Shown in pieces: positions 17,625 through 26,240 of a stretch of 42,758 nucleotides of DNA (position 1 is the first letter of the stretch; every line of letters starts with the position of its first letter). A program made the position numbers and the translations under genes. Below the pieces are notes generated by a model that searched no databases, was not told the origin of the DNA, and saw only the letters and a list, made by a program, of their open reading frames with translations. The stretch comes from Alistipes sp. (GTDB taxonomy: Bacteria; Bacteroidota; Bacteroidia; Bacteroidales; Rikenellaceae), in NCBI GenBank assembly GCA_017629985.1, contig JAGBWD010000014.1, positions 1 through 42,758 of the forward strand, given 5' to 3'.

Positions 17625-17864
17625 ATGAAGAGAGTATTACTTGTAGCGCTGCTCGTTATTGCAGTTTCGTGTGGTAGCGATAAGCAGGGCAAAGACCAGA
17701 ATGGTCAGACGTTGGAATTTCCTTCGGCGAGTGCTTTAGAGTCTACAAAGAGTAGTGGCTTTAGGGCGAAGAGTGTTGAGTTGATAGATATGTCCGAGAA
17801 GATGAGGGCAAAGGCGGAGCGTGAGACTGTGGAGAATAATAATAACAACAATAACAATAAGTAG
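17625..17864 (+). CDS. Small lipoprotein with poly-Asn tail
   Basis: No family recognised. It encodes 79 residues. A short signal peptide ends in a lipobox (VIAVSC, Cys 16), so it is probably a lipoprotein. The mature part is short, polar and charged, with a predicted helix around VELIDMSEKMRAKAERETVE. It ends in eight consecutive asparagines and a Lys. The poly-Asn is coded by mixed AAT/AAC triplets (17835-17858), so it could change length by slippage. The gene begins 4 bases after ygiQ and is followed 4 bases later by a second small lipoprotein gene. The start is the ATG at 17625, although the frame is open upstream inside ygiQ. Confidence 0.75.
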   Translation: MKRVLLVALLVIAVSCGSDKQGKDQNGQTLEFPSASALESTKSSGFRAKSVELIDMSEKMRAKAERETVENNNNNNNNK

Positions 17865-17868
17865 TGGT

Positions 17869-18186
17869 ATGAAACGTATATTAGTGTGTATTGTATTAGC
17901 GCTATTTGGCATCTCTTGCTGTGGCGGTAATGGCGCAAGTAAAGAGGCTAACAAGCAGGATATTGAGGAGATTACAGATGCAGCAGCAGATGCTATCGAG
18001 AGTGGCTCCAAGCACCTTGCAGGGTGGATAGAGGATGCTGGTGAGGCGATATCTGATGGCGCCAAGGATATTGTGAAGAATAGAGATAAATACCTTGAGC
18101 AAGCAAAGGATGGTGCCGAGAAGGCGTGTGATAAGGTTGAGGAGGTATACGAACTAGCAAAAAATAAAATCGAGGAGAGTAAATAA
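17869..18186 (+). CDS. Small helical lipoprotein
   Basis: No family recognised. It encodes 105 residues with a signal peptide ending in a lipobox (LFGISC, Cys 17; a second Cys follows). The rest is one long, highly charged amphipathic-helix region (about residues 29-105) with irregular 11-residue-like periodicity, such as DAAADAIESGSKHLAGWIED and GAKDIVKNRDKYLEQAKDGA. This resembles the helical repeats of LEA- or apolipoprotein-like proteins, a similarity of composition only. It lies 4 bases after the other small lipoprotein gene and just before the shared terminator. Confidence 0.75.
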   Translation: MKRILVCIVLALFGISCCGGNGASKEANKQDIEEITDAAADAIESGSKHLAGWIEDAGEAISDGAKDIVKNRDKYLEQAKDGAEKACDKVEEVYELAKNKIEESK

Positions 18187-18208
18187 CTCTTCGTCTAGGA
18201 TGCTATAT

Positions 18209-18254
18209 AAAAGATGACCCCTAAAGTTGAAACTTTGGAGGTCATCTTTTTACC
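18209..18254. terminator. Bidirectional terminator between convergent runs
   Basis: Stem AAAAGATGACC (18209-18219) with GGTCATCTTTT (18240-18250), plus an inner CTAAAGTT/AACTTTGG pairing. T-runs follow on both strands. It serves the tgt-to-lipoprotein run on the plus strand and the pfkA/PfkB pair on the minus strand. Confidence 0.9.
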
Positions 18255-18270
18255 TATGGCAATGCCTATG

Positions 18271-19272
18271 TTAAAAGAGATACCTATTGCTACGCACTTG
18301 CTCGATAAGTCGCAATATCTCGTGCCATGTCTCCTCGCCTAGTGTTGTACCGACAATCTCAATCACCTTACCCGCGGTGATGGCTCCTACAGTGCCACAC
18401 TGACGGAGGCTCATACCCTCACATAGCGCAGCAAGGAATCCCGCAGCGTAGAAGTCTCCAGCACCTGTGGTATCTACTCTCTTTGCCGCAGCCATGATGC
18501 CAACCTCCACAATCTCATCACCGCGCTTGATGAGCGCACCCTTCATGCCTGTCTTAACTATTGTAAGCTCACACATATTGCTAATGTAGTGTAGTGAGTC
18601 AATAGCTTTGGCACAGCCGCTAAACTCGCGAGCCTCCTCCTCATTAGCAAATATGATATCCACGTAACGCTCTACGAGGTCGTGCAGAAACTCTCGGTTT
18701 TCGCGTACTACGTTAAACGATGCTAGGTCTATGGCAACCTTTAGACCATGCTCCTTGGCGCGAGCCATCGTAGTACGTATCAGGTTATGATCCTGCACGA
18801 GATACCCTTCAACATAGAGGCAGTCATAGCCATTAAACACTACGGGGTCTATATCTTCGGCTTGTAGCTCTGCTGCGGCGCCAAGGTGTGTGACAAACGT
18901 GCGCTCTCCATCGGGCGATACCAGTGCTAGGCACTTTCCCGAGCGATGCTCCGAGCGTAAGATAAATGGTTCAACATTTACGTTGCGAAGCGCCTGAATG
19001 TAGAAATCACCTGTGGTATCTTCGCCAACCTTACCCATAAAGCCAACTCTGACACCTAGACGTGCCATGGCGCGGATGGTATTTCCTGCCGAGCCACCTA
19101 GCGATAGGGTATATGGGCAGCCCGCAACAGATCTAGAGATATCGGTCTGAAATTGGCTATCTACAAGACTCATAGAGCCTTTGGCAAGCTGATACTCCTG
19201 AAGAACGTCATCGCTCGACAGCGTAACAAGCATATCTGTAAGCGAATTGCCAATGCCTAAAATATGTTTCAT
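18271..19272 (-). CDS. PfkB-family carbohydrate or nucleoside kinase
   Basis: Ribokinase-fold kinase that phosphorylates a sugar or nucleoside with ATP. Signatures are the substrate-side GGSAGNTIRAMARLG (about residues 58-72), GKVGEDTTGDFY, and the ATP/anion-hole motif VDTTGAGDFYAAGFL near residue 265, whose Asp is the catalytic base. The overall look (N-terminal GIGNSLTDMLV, 333 aa) is closest to adenosine-kinase-like members, but the substrate cannot be fixed from sequence. It lies 24 bases downstream of pfkA and probably shares its message. Confidence 0.88.
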   Translation of the reverse strand: MKHILGIGNSLTDMLVTLSSDDVLQEYQLAKGSMSLVDSQFQTDISRSVAGCPYTLSLGGSAGNTIRAMARLGVRVGFMGKVGEDTTGDFYIQALRNVNVEPFILRSEHRSGKCLALVSPDGERTFVTHLGAAAELQAEDIDPVVFNGYDCLYVEGYLVQDHNLIRTTMARAKEHGLKVAIDLASFNVVRENREFLHDLVERYVDIIFANEEEAREFSGCAKAIDSLHYISNMCELTIVKTGMKGALIKRGDEIVEVGIMAAAKRVDTTGAGDFYAAGFLAALCEGMSLRQCGTVGAITAGKVIEIVGTTLGEETWHEILRLIEQVRSNRYLF

Positions 19273-19296
19273 AGTTTGGGTAGTATGATGTTTATC

Positions 19297-20277
19297 TTAT
19301 ATGGAGAGAATCTTTACAATCTCAACATCGTGGCGGTCTATGGTGCTAGAGTGGTGTGTCGCCTTCGAGAATGGCACATAGACCAACTCGCCATTCTTTA
19401 TTCCTATCATCACGTTGCGCTGCCCCTCCAGTAGCGCTGTGATAGCCTGCGCACCCATGCGCGATGCGAGGATACGGTCGGCAGCCGTAGGGGAGCCTCC
19501 ACGTTGCAGATGTCCGAGGATTGTTACACGAGCATCATACTCGGGAAACTCCTCCTTGATGCGCTGTGCAAGACCCATAGCACCTCCTGTTGATGGATTC
19601 TCCGCAACAAGGACTATTGCTGAATTTTTGCTCTTGCGGAAACCGCGATTTATGAGGTCTCCAAGCTGATCTATCTCTGTCTCCATCTCTGGGATTATGG
19701 CAGCCTCGGCACCCGAGGCTATAGCTCCGTTGAGGGCAAGATATCCTGCCATGTGTCCCATAACCTCCACGAGGAAGAGTCGCTCATGGCTTGTTGCCGT
19801 ATCACGAATCTTATCCACAGCCTCTACGATGGTATTTAGCGCGGTGTCGTAACCTATGGTCTCGTCTGTTCCTCCTAGGTCGTTGTCTATGGTTCCTGGG
19901 AGTCCCACGATAGGTATGTCATACTCCTCGGCAAAGATACGCGCTCCGGTCAGTGAGCCATCGCCACCAATAACCACAAGAGCATCTATGCCCATCGCCT
20001 TCATATTAGCATACGCCATGGCACGTCCCTCCTTTGTTGCAAACTCCTTGCAGCGTGCGGTTTTAAGTATCGTGCCTCCCTGCTGTATGATGTTACTTAC
20101 AGACTTTGAAGAAAAAGCCTCCATCTCGTTGTATACCAATCCGTAGTAGCCGCGCTTAATGCCTACTACGTTCAGGTTGTTGTAGATAGCAGTTCGTGTC
20201 ACGGCTCGTATCGCTGCATTCATACCTGGAGCATCACCTCCCGAGGTAAGCACCCCAATACTCTTTATCTGTCCCAT
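19297..20277 (-). CDS. pfkA: ATP-dependent 6-phosphofructokinase
   Basis: Commits fructose-6-phosphate to glycolysis. The start at 20277 ([20 protein letters not shown], 326 aa) is chosen over the longer frame to 20346: it matches the family N-terminus, and the promoter-like element lies just upstream. The ATP-type motif GGDGS is present (the PPi type would read GGDD), with the catalytic Asp in PGTIDND and the substrate-binding [26 protein letters not shown] is also present. The segment [12 protein letters not shown] has His where E. coli has Arg171 (EVMGR), a residue contacting the product-side phosphate; I cannot judge how common this is in Bacteroidota. Confidence 0.94.
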   Translation of the reverse strand: MGQIKSIGVLTSGGDAPGMNAAIRAVTRTAIYNNLNVVGIKRGYYGLVYNEMEAFSSKSVSNIIQQGGTILKTARCKEFATKEGRAMAYANMKAMGIDALVVIGGDGSLTGARIFAEEYDIPIVGLPGTIDNDLGGTDETIGYDTALNTIVEAVDKIRDTATSHERLFLVEVMGHMAGYLALNGAIASGAEAAIIPEMETEIDQLGDLINRGFRKSKNSAIVLVAENPSTGGAMGLAQRIKEEFPEYDARVTILGHLQRGGSPTAADRILASRMGAQAITALLEGQRNVMIGIKNGELVYVPFSKATHHSSTIDRHDVEIVKILSI

Positions 20278-20301
20278 ACCATTTGTCCTATTTTCTTGCG
20301 A

Positions 20302-20309
20302 TAAAGATA
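20302..20309 (-). promoter_or_regulatory. Possible -7 element for pfkA
   Basis: Reverse strand reads TATCTTTA, one mismatch from TAnnTTTG, ending 25 bases before the pfkA ATG. No convincing -33 element was seen. Confidence 0.4.
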
Positions 20310-20373
20310 CTAAAAATATACCAAAACTATTCAGCCCCCGCGCCAATTATTTGCAGATAGGTGCATGACCAAA

Positions 20374-20413
20374 CAAAAAAGAGAGTCTGTTCAACCGATG
20401 AACAGACCCTCTT
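20374..20413 (-). terminator. Terminator of the ppiD-like gene and the long minus-strand run
   Basis: On the minus strand a stem pairs TCTGTTCA and TGAACAGA, extended on both sides by AGAG/CTCT with one mismatch and a 5-base loop, and is followed by TTTTTTG. It lies 26 bases past the stop of the PpiD-like gene. Confidence 0.88.
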
Positions 20414-20439
20414 ATTTAGCTGTTATTGCCTAACCTCTA

Positions 20440-22392
20440 TTAGATCTCGCCCTCGCCGCGGAAATCCTTGATGTCAGCCTTTGATGTAAGAACATCCACT
20501 GCAGCACGACCCATCTCGCTCTCGCGCTGTGTCATATCTGGAGTGCGCTCTGTGTCGATAGTTGCTGGGTCTACCTCGCCATTGATAGCATCAACAACGA
20601 AGATGTATGCACCTGCATTACCCTTAACCTTTGTCTCTACGCCTGTAGCACGTGTAGCTGCGATAGCACCTGCCAATGCTGGCTCGTAACGCTTGTCGAT
20701 AGAGTTAGTTGTGAACTTAACATCGGTGAATGTGCCACTCTGTGCGCCCTCAACAGCTGCATCCATTGCGAGCTGTGACTCGAGTGCTGCATACTGCTTG
20801 TTACGCTTTAGGAGTGTCTCGATAGCCATGTTGTTCTTAAGCTGATACTGGCTCTCATCGATGCTTGCTACCATAACAACGTAGATTACGTTCTCGCTGT
20901 GGAAACTCTTGATATCGCCAACATTAGCGTTGTATGCCCATACTGCGATGTTGCGTGAGCTAGGGATGCCACGTGCGCTACGCTCACGGCTCTGCATAGG
21001 TACATAGTCGTTGCGGTTAGCTACTGATACCAATACCTGGTAGTGTGCGTTGTTAGCAGCCTCGTTGAATGACTCTACGCTGTTACCTGCCTCGGCCATG
21101 AAGCTATCTACGCTCTTAACGATGTTGTTGTTAGTAAGCTGGCTAGCCTTAACCTCCTTCTTTACATCTGCTGTGAGTACGAAACGCTCCTTATCACCAA
21201 CCTTTGTAATCTTAACAACTGCAGGCTTGTGGTTATAGGTATAGGTGAAGATATCACCAACCTTTGCGCCGATGAAGTTCTTTGCATCGCTCTCTGTCAT
21301 GCTTGTCATCTGGCGGCTATCTGTAGCAACGTCTACTGCAGACTCCAACTTTGTGAAGTCGCCACCATTAGCCTTAACCTCCTCTGCCAACTCCTTGGCA
21401 TCGATGATGTTAGCTGCTACAACAACCTCAAACTCATAAGATGCAGGAACAGTAACATCAGAGATAAGGTAGCTAGCGCTCCATGTCTTATCCTCCAATA
21501 CAGGGCCATAGTTCTTCTTTGCCTTGATAGCCTCCTGAACCTTTGGATCTACATCTGCCCACTTCTTATAAGTATCAGCCTTGCCACCTACAGAGCGTAC
21601 TGCCTGCTTGATAGCTGCGCCATCACCCTTTGCCTCTGCAACAGCCTTGTCTACAGCCATAATCTGCTCCTCTACAGCTGTCATATCCTCTGCTGTAGGC
21701 TCAATCTCAAATGTTACATAGCGGAGAGTACGTGCGCCATAGCTGTTGTTCTCAAGCTTGTTCTGCTCGTAGTATGCGTCAATCTCCTCCTGGCTAACCT
21801 CTACATCTGCTACGGTGCTGTAAGGAATCATAACATAACGACCGTTGAATGTAGTTGCTGCGTTGCGCAATGACTCCTCAACCTCAAGGCGATTAACGTA
21901 GTTTGCTGCGCTATATGCTGCAGAGAACTTCTCGTAACCGAGGTTAAGACTCATTGTTGGGAGGTTAGAGATCCACTGGTTCTGAATCATCATCTCCATC
22001 TGCTCTGTAGGAACACCATACATGCGATACATCTCTGTAATGCGCTGGCTATATACCTTTGCGTAGCTCTTAAGGTCGAGATCTGAAACGCCAAGACCAA
22101 CCTGCTCAAGAGCCTCCTTTGTGAAGGCGTTGTAGATAGCAGTCTGGTATGCGTAGTCAGACTTGTTGTCATCAGAGAGGTTAGCATCGCGGAAAATCTC
22201 CTGATACTTTGCATACTCCGATGCCTTAATCTCCTCACCGTTTACTGTAATAACAGTCTTGTCCTCTGGCACAGCGTTTGTGCGATTCTGCATTGAAAGC
22301 TGGTCGCCAAGAATAAATGCTACAAGTACCAATGCAATGACCACTGAGAGGACAATGCCGTACTTGGTTCTTAATGTGTTTAATGATGCCAT
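20440..22392 (-). CDS. PpiD/SurA-N-type membrane-anchored periplasmic chaperone
   Basis: Predicted to help fold outer-membrane and secreted proteins. There is an N-terminal membrane anchor (about residues 12-29, IVLSVVIALVLVAFILGD), then a SurA-N-like helical chaperone region (EIKASEYAKYQEIFRDA). A long region follows with internal similarity to the PpiD arrangement of Bacteroidota, where a parvulin rotamase domain normally sits. In the expected place (about 330-390, ANGGDFTKLESAVDVATDSR) the hallmark GGDLGW motif is missing, so the isomerase may be degenerate. At 650 aa it is a little shorter than the roughly 700-residue relatives I recall. It is the last gene of the long minus-strand run and also has a promoter-like element 47 bases upstream. 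Confidence 0.8.
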   Translation of the reverse strand: MASLNTLRTKYGIVLSVVIALVLVAFILGDQLSMQNRTNAVPEDKTVITVNGEEIKASEYAKYQEIFRDANLSDDNKSDYAYQTAIYNAFTKEALEQVGLGVSDLDLKSYAKVYSQRITEMYRMYGVPTEQMEMMIQNQWISNLPTMSLNLGYEKFSAAYSAANYVNRLEVEESLRNAATTFNGRYVMIPYSTVADVEVSQEEIDAYYEQNKLENNSYGARTLRYVTFEIEPTAEDMTAVEEQIMAVDKAVAEAKGDGAAIKQAVRSVGGKADTYKKWADVDPKVQEAIKAKKNYGPVLEDKTWSASYLISDVTVPASYEFEVVVAANIIDAKELAEEVKANGGDFTKLESAVDVATDSRQMTSMTESDAKNFIGAKVGDIFTYTYNHKPAVVKITKVGDKERFVLTADVKKEVKASQLTNNNIVKSVDSFMAEAGNSVESFNEAANNAHYQVLVSVANRNDYVPMQSRERSARGIPSSRNIAVWAYNANVGDIKSFHSENVIYVVMVASIDESQYQLKNNMAIETLLKRNKQYAALESQLAMDAAVEGAQSGTFTDVKFTTNSIDKRYEPALAGAIAATRATGVETKVKGNAGAYIFVVDAINGEVDPATIDTERTPDMTQRESEMGRAAVDVLTSKADIKDFRGEGEI

Positions 22393-22438
22393 AAAATTTA
22401 TTGTTTTTATTGTTTTGTCTTTGTATCAAAAAAGCCTT

Positions 22439-22446
22439 CAAAGGTA
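22439..22446 (-). promoter_or_regulatory. Bacteroidota-type -7 element for the ppiD-like gene
   Basis: Reverse strand reads TACCTTTG, a full match to TAnnTTTG. A TTG lies 16 bases upstream in an AT-rich stretch. The 206-base gap (22393-22598) holds this element and the hairpin of the upstream gene, so the ppiD-like gene probably has its own promoter. Confidence 0.55.
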
Positions 22447-22544
22447 GTAATTTTTTATTAAACAATACTATATTAGAGTCAAAAAATGCGATTATACCTA
22501 TCTATATAGTAAAATTATGGATGTAAATGGAGTGGAGAGTGCAT

Positions 22545-22578
22545 AAAACAATATAACCTAGGATACCGAGGTTATATT
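22545..22578 (-). terminator. Probable terminator after the CNNM/CBS gene
   Basis: Perfect 10-bp stem AATATAACCT/AGGTTATATT (22550-22559 and 22569-22578) with a 9-base loop. On the minus strand it is followed by GTTTTATG, a weak T-run. It lies 21 bases past the stop at 22599. Confidence 0.55.
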
Positions 22579-22598
22579 CTAAGATATCTTTTAAGGCT

Positions 22599-23846
22599 CT
22601 ATTTGCACCTTATCTCCACAAGATCGAGACGTGAGCCTGTGCTACGGACTATCTTAATTGAGAGGTTGTCGTTCTCAAAAACATCTCCCTCGTGAGGTAT
22701 GTCACCCCTCTCGGAGATGATATATCCTGCCAACGTATCATACTCCTCATCCTCGGGAATAGCTAAAGAGTACTTCTCGTTGAGATACTCCACCTCAAGA
22801 CGTGCCGAGAGCAGCCAATGACGCTCATCTATCTGCTTCTCAACAAGTTCCTGAACATCATGTTCATCCTCAATCTCTCCAAAAATTTGCTCTAGGACAT
22901 CCTCCAGTGATATGATACCTGCCGTGCCACCAAACTCATCAATAACCACGGCAATACTCGCCTTACGTTTTGTGAAGGTCTCAAGCATCGCCTGTAGGGG
23001 CATGGTCTCGGCAACATATATTGTCTTTATGATGACGTCAGAGATAGATGCTGGACGCTCAAAGAGACTTTTAGAGTTTACATATCCGATGATGTTATCT
23101 ATGGAGTCGTGCCACACAAAGATTCGTGAGTATTTGCTCTCAACAAATCGCTCTGTAAGCTCCTCTATGGTTGTTGATTCTAGGTCTACAGCCTCCACAT
23201 CTACGCGCGATACCATGCAGTCGCGGACACGGAGGTCGGCAAAATCGAGGGCATTTTGCAGTAGGCGGATATCCTCCTCACTCTCGCTATCTACCGATAC
23301 GTTGTCAGCTTCAACTAGCGATGCTAGGTCATCGCGGTTAAACTCTGTAGGCTCCTCACGCTCCTCTATGCGGTTACCCGTTAGGCGAATAATGCCATAA
23401 GAGAGAAGTGTGGTGAGACGTGAGATAGGGTATAACACTATGTAGAAGATGTACAGTACAGGCGCAAAGAGTGTATAGTAGAAATTTGGGTTATGGCGTA
23501 CTATAGACTTTGGGATATACTCTCCTATGAATATGATTAATATTGTTGAGATGATGGTTTGCCCCAGGGTATTCTCTATGCCGAGGCAGTAGAAGAGCAT
23601 CTCGGACATAAACATAGAGTAGACTACAAGGGCTATGTTGTTACCTACAAGGATTGTGGTGATGTAGTTGCTAGAGTTGCGCGAAAAGATATCCGCAATG
23701 TAGTTAAATAGTGGGCTCTGCTTACGGTCTATCTCCTCGCGTAGGCGGTTACGCCCGAGGAATGATATCTCCATTCCCGAGAAGAATGCCGAAAAAAGCA
23801 GCATTATAGCTATGGTTACAAATGTAGTTATAGTTACCTCTCCCAT
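22599..23846 (-). CDS. CNNM/CBS-domain membrane protein (hemolysin C / CorC family)
   Basis: Predicted inner-membrane ion-transport-related protein, often linked to magnesium or cobalt efflux; the hemolysin name is historical. An N-terminal CNNM (DUF21) domain with three to four membrane helices spans about residues 1-190 (TTFVTIAIMLLFSAFFSGME, then ITTILVGNNIALVVYSMFMS). Two CBS modules follow (about 210-330, including VRDCMVSRVDVEAVDL and SIAVVIDEFGGTAGIISLED), then a CorC-HlyC domain (about 340-415). At 415 aa it has normal length. GldE of gliding Bacteroidota belongs to the same family, but there is no gliding context here. It follows the lptC gene after 39 bases. Confidence 0.88.
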   Translation of the reverse strand: MGEVTITTFVTIAIMLLFSAFFSGMEISFLGRNRLREEIDRKQSPLFNYIADIFSRNSSNYITTILVGNNIALVVYSMFMSEMLFYCLGIENTLGQTIISTILIIFIGEYIPKSIVRHNPNFYYTLFAPVLYIFYIVLYPISRLTTLLSYGIIRLTGNRIEEREEPTEFNRDDLASLVEADNVSVDSESEEDIRLLQNALDFADLRVRDCMVSRVDVEAVDLESTTIEELTERFVESKYSRIFVWHDSIDNIIGYVNSKSLFERPASISDVIIKTIYVAETMPLQAMLETFTKRKASIAVVIDEFGGTAGIISLEDVLEQIFGEIEDEHDVQELVEKQIDERHWLLSARLEVEYLNEKYSLAIPEDEEYDTLAGYIISERGDIPHEGDVFENDNLSIKIVRSTGSRLDLVEIRCK

Positions 23847-23885
23847 GTCGTGTGGTCTTGAATGATGACCCGGTGATGACTATTG

Positions 23886-24818
23886 TTAATCTCTCTTGAC
23901 TACTGCTGCTTCAGTATCAACATTTAGATTTAGGCTTTCGTTTCCAAAGGTAGTGGTGCGCATCTTTGCTGCGCCATTTGGGGGTGCTACCTCCGATTCG
24001 TTTTTCAGTGTACTATTTTTAATATTTGTTGGGCGTACGGGAGCTGGTGAGAATTGGTTGTTTGCTGGTCTCTCGTTTCGCTTATTTGCAGAGTTGTTTA
24101 TGCCCCTAACGGTGTTATTATTAACTCTTTGCGACATATCCTTTGTCTGCTCCTTCTTTTTATCCTTCTTCTCTTTATCCTCCTCCGCACGCTTTGCTTC
24201 ACGCTCCTCGCGCTCCTCCTCTGTAGGCTGGCTCATGTCAAACTCCACCTCGGAGCTATATTTGCGGAAGTGGATATTTTTCAAATCCTCGTCAGCATCG
24301 AAACCTACGCCAAAGTGCCACCCATCAGGTTGCAGTACCTTGGTGTCTACGTTTGAGTATATCTTCTTTGTCGTTGCGTTCCAGAATAGCTGCTGGGTAT
24401 ATATCTCGGTATGTCCTGTGACGGTGGTGTCACCCTCCTCACGGTTATTTTTTATGATAACCACATTTCCCTTTGCCTCCCATAGCTTTTGGCGCTCATA
24501 GTAGATGGCATAGTTGGATGTGATTGTAGCATCTACAAGCGATAGAGTATCGGTGTAGGTTGTTAGCTTGATGCCACGGCGAAACTCCTGATAGGGGTTG
24601 GTCGCCATGCTATAACCCTCCATAAGAGGTGTTGTGAATGTATATGTGCGTTTACCATTCTCCATCATGGTTATCTCGCGCTCCTCACTAGACTCGGTTA
24701 TGAGGGACTCAAGGTCGTATTCTGTAGTGTTAGCCTTGGAGTCACAAGAGAATAGCAATGTAGCACTTGCCACCATGGCAAGTGCTATCATTGCATATTG
24801 TCTTATACTTCTATACAT
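23886..24818 (-). CDS. lptC: LptC-like LPS-export lipoprotein with a charged C-terminal tail
   Basis: Predicted periplasmic-side bridge of the LPS exporter. The signal peptide ends in a lipobox (ATLLFSC, Cys about 25), whereas E. coli LptC is anchored by a membrane helix; lipid-anchored LptC is common in Bacteroidota as far as I recall. Residues about 45-195 have the beta-jellyroll look of LptC/OstA proteins (LTTYTDTLSLVDATITSNYA, WEAKGNVVIIKNN, EIYTQQLFWNATTKKIYS). From about 200 a Glu/Lys-rich stretch (EEEREEREAKRAEEDKEKKD) and an Asn/Pro-rich tail of about 80 residues follow; these are unusual for the family. It comes 25 bases after the TPR gene. Confidence 0.85.
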   Translation of the reverse strand: MYRSIRQYAMIALAMVASATLLFSCDSKANTTEYDLESLITESSEEREITMMENGKRTYTFTTPLMEGYSMATNPYQEFRRGIKLTTYTDTLSLVDATITSNYAIYYERQKLWEAKGNVVIIKNNREEGDTTVTGHTEIYTQQLFWNATTKKIYSNVDTKVLQPDGWHFGVGFDADEDLKNIHFRKYSSEVEFDMSQPTEEEREEREAKRAEEDKEKKDKKKEQTKDMSQRVNNNTVRGINNSANKRNERPANNQFSPAPVRPTNIKNSTLKNESEVAPPNGAAKMRTTTFGNESLNLNVDTEAAVVKRD

Positions 24819-24843
24819 TTACAATAATGCTGTAGTAGCTCTA

Positions 24844-26190
24844 TTATCTGTATCGAATTGTTGTTGTCTGACCAGCTGCAAAACCGCAAAGGATTGTGTA
24901 ACGCTCATTCTCCTTAAGCTCTGCGAAGAAGCAGGTCTCCTGTGGAGGGAACGCTGAGCGGTATGAGTTCATGAAGTGCTGTGCTGCCTTCTGAAGCTCT
25001 GGCTCATCCTTAAGGAAATTAACAGCCTGTGCCATAGCATCATAAGCTATCCAGTATACTGAAGCACCGTTAATCTTATCATCCTTACATGGTGTAGATG
25101 CGTAGCACTGACCAAGGATGAAGAATGCGATACCATTCTGTGGGTTGATGCTACGAAGCTCACGTGCCGCATCTGCCGCAGCCGCGAAGTTCTGATTTGT
25201 AACCTCGATAAGAGCAATCTTTGCGTAGAGAGGCTCCTTCTTTGATGGGTCAGTCTCTACAGCAAGGGCCTCGCGCAAATACTTGAGAGCCTTGTCATTC
25301 TCGCCACGGTTCTGGAATCCCTGTGCAAGGAATAGAGCGATCTCTGATGATGGCTTTGCGATGTAATACTTCTCGGTAGTTGCGAAGAAGAAGTCGCTAG
25401 TACACTGTGCGCGTGACATAAGCTGTACTGCCTGTGCCAATAGAGCCTCGTTGTCAGGGTCTGCCTCAAGCTTTGCAGAGAACAATGTCTCAAGGTTCTC
25501 GCAGCTTGCAGCACCACTATTACCAAAGCTAGTCTCAAAAGCCTCCTTGAACTGCTCATCCTCGGCAGAGATCTCTGCGAAGAGTGGTGAAAGACGCTCA
25601 TACTCTGCAAGAATCATCTCGCTAGTTACGTTATCATCATACTCAAAATCCTCGCAAAGGTAGCGGTAGTATGATGCTACGATATCGAGGTTGATATTTC
25701 CGCTCTCGATAGCAGCATCTACAGCATCCTTCAAACCAGAACGAAGAAGAGGACGGTCAGTGGTGCAGTAACGCATCATATCACGAGCCTTCATATCGAG
25801 GATATAATCCTTACCATTCTTTGAGTGGTCACCAAAGTATACCACACGCTGGTCGTAGATGAAGAGGATAGAGTCGATGTATGTGCGGCGCTCTGCGACA
25901 CTACGTGCGCGCTGTGCCTTATTCTTGTAGATTGTCACACCACGTGCAAATGTCTGCTGTGATGCAGCTGGACAGTTGTTGAGCAACTGCTGGAAGTACT
26001 GTGTTGCAAGGTTGAAGTCTTTTGCATCAATAGCCTCCTTGAGGTAGTTACTTGCAAGGATGTTCTCCTTACGCTCTTCTAGTGTGTTTCCCCACTTACC
26101 ATAGGCCTTGTCATCGCTGAAATCCTGCGCTGAAACTGAAAATCCCACAGCTAGCGCAAAGATAGCCAAAAGAAATTTTACACTTTTCAT
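24844..26190 (-). CDS. Secreted tetratricopeptide-repeat protein
   Basis: Periplasmic or outer-membrane-associated scaffold of unknown partner. The signal peptide (residues 1-21, AVGFSVSAQ) is followed by helical repeats. TPR-like pairs are clear around residues 205-345 (NEALLAQAVQLMSRAQ, EIALFLAQGFQNRGENDKAL, LYAKIALIEVTNQNFAAAAD, GIAFFILGQCYA). The N-terminal 190 residues are helical without a clear TPR match. It sits between the outer-membrane protein gene and lptC, an order I recall from other Bacteroidota, so a role in envelope assembly is plausible but unproven. Confidence 0.8.
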   Translation of the reverse strand: MKSVKFLLAIFALAVGFSVSAQDFSDDKAYGKWGNTLEERKENILASNYLKEAIDAKDFNLATQYFQQLLNNCPAASQQTFARGVTIYKNKAQRARSVAERRTYIDSILFIYDQRVVYFGDHSKNGKDYILDMKARDMMRYCTTDRPLLRSGLKDAVDAAIESGNINLDIVASYYRYLCEDFEYDDNVTSEMILAEYERLSPLFAEISAEDEQFKEAFETSFGNSGAASCENLETLFSAKLEADPDNEALLAQAVQLMSRAQCTSDFFFATTEKYYIAKPSSEIALFLAQGFQNRGENDKALKYLREALAVETDPSKKEPLYAKIALIEVTNQNFAAAADAARELRSINPQNGIAFFILGQCYASTPCKDDKINGASVYWIAYDAMAQAVNFLKDEPELQKAAQHFMNSYRSAFPPQETCFFAELKENERYTILCGFAAGQTTTIRYR

Positions 26191-26240
26191 AGTTTTGTTT
26201 TAGTTTATGTTTGTTCCTGTATTAATTATTCAAGTGGTCA

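Noticed and set aside
20278-20346. Longer N-terminus of pfkA
   Set aside because: The -7-like element and the normal family start both support 20277.
21229-21873. 214-residue plus-strand frame, rich in Cys and Leu
   Set aside because: It lies wholly antisense to the PpiD-like gene, has no recognisable domain, and is explained by the codon bias of the real gene.
23896-24501. 201-residue plus-strand frame with hydrophobic Phe/Leu/Ser stretches
   Set aside because: Antisense to the Glu/Lys-rich tail of lptC, which produces Phe/Leu/Ser runs on the other strand.
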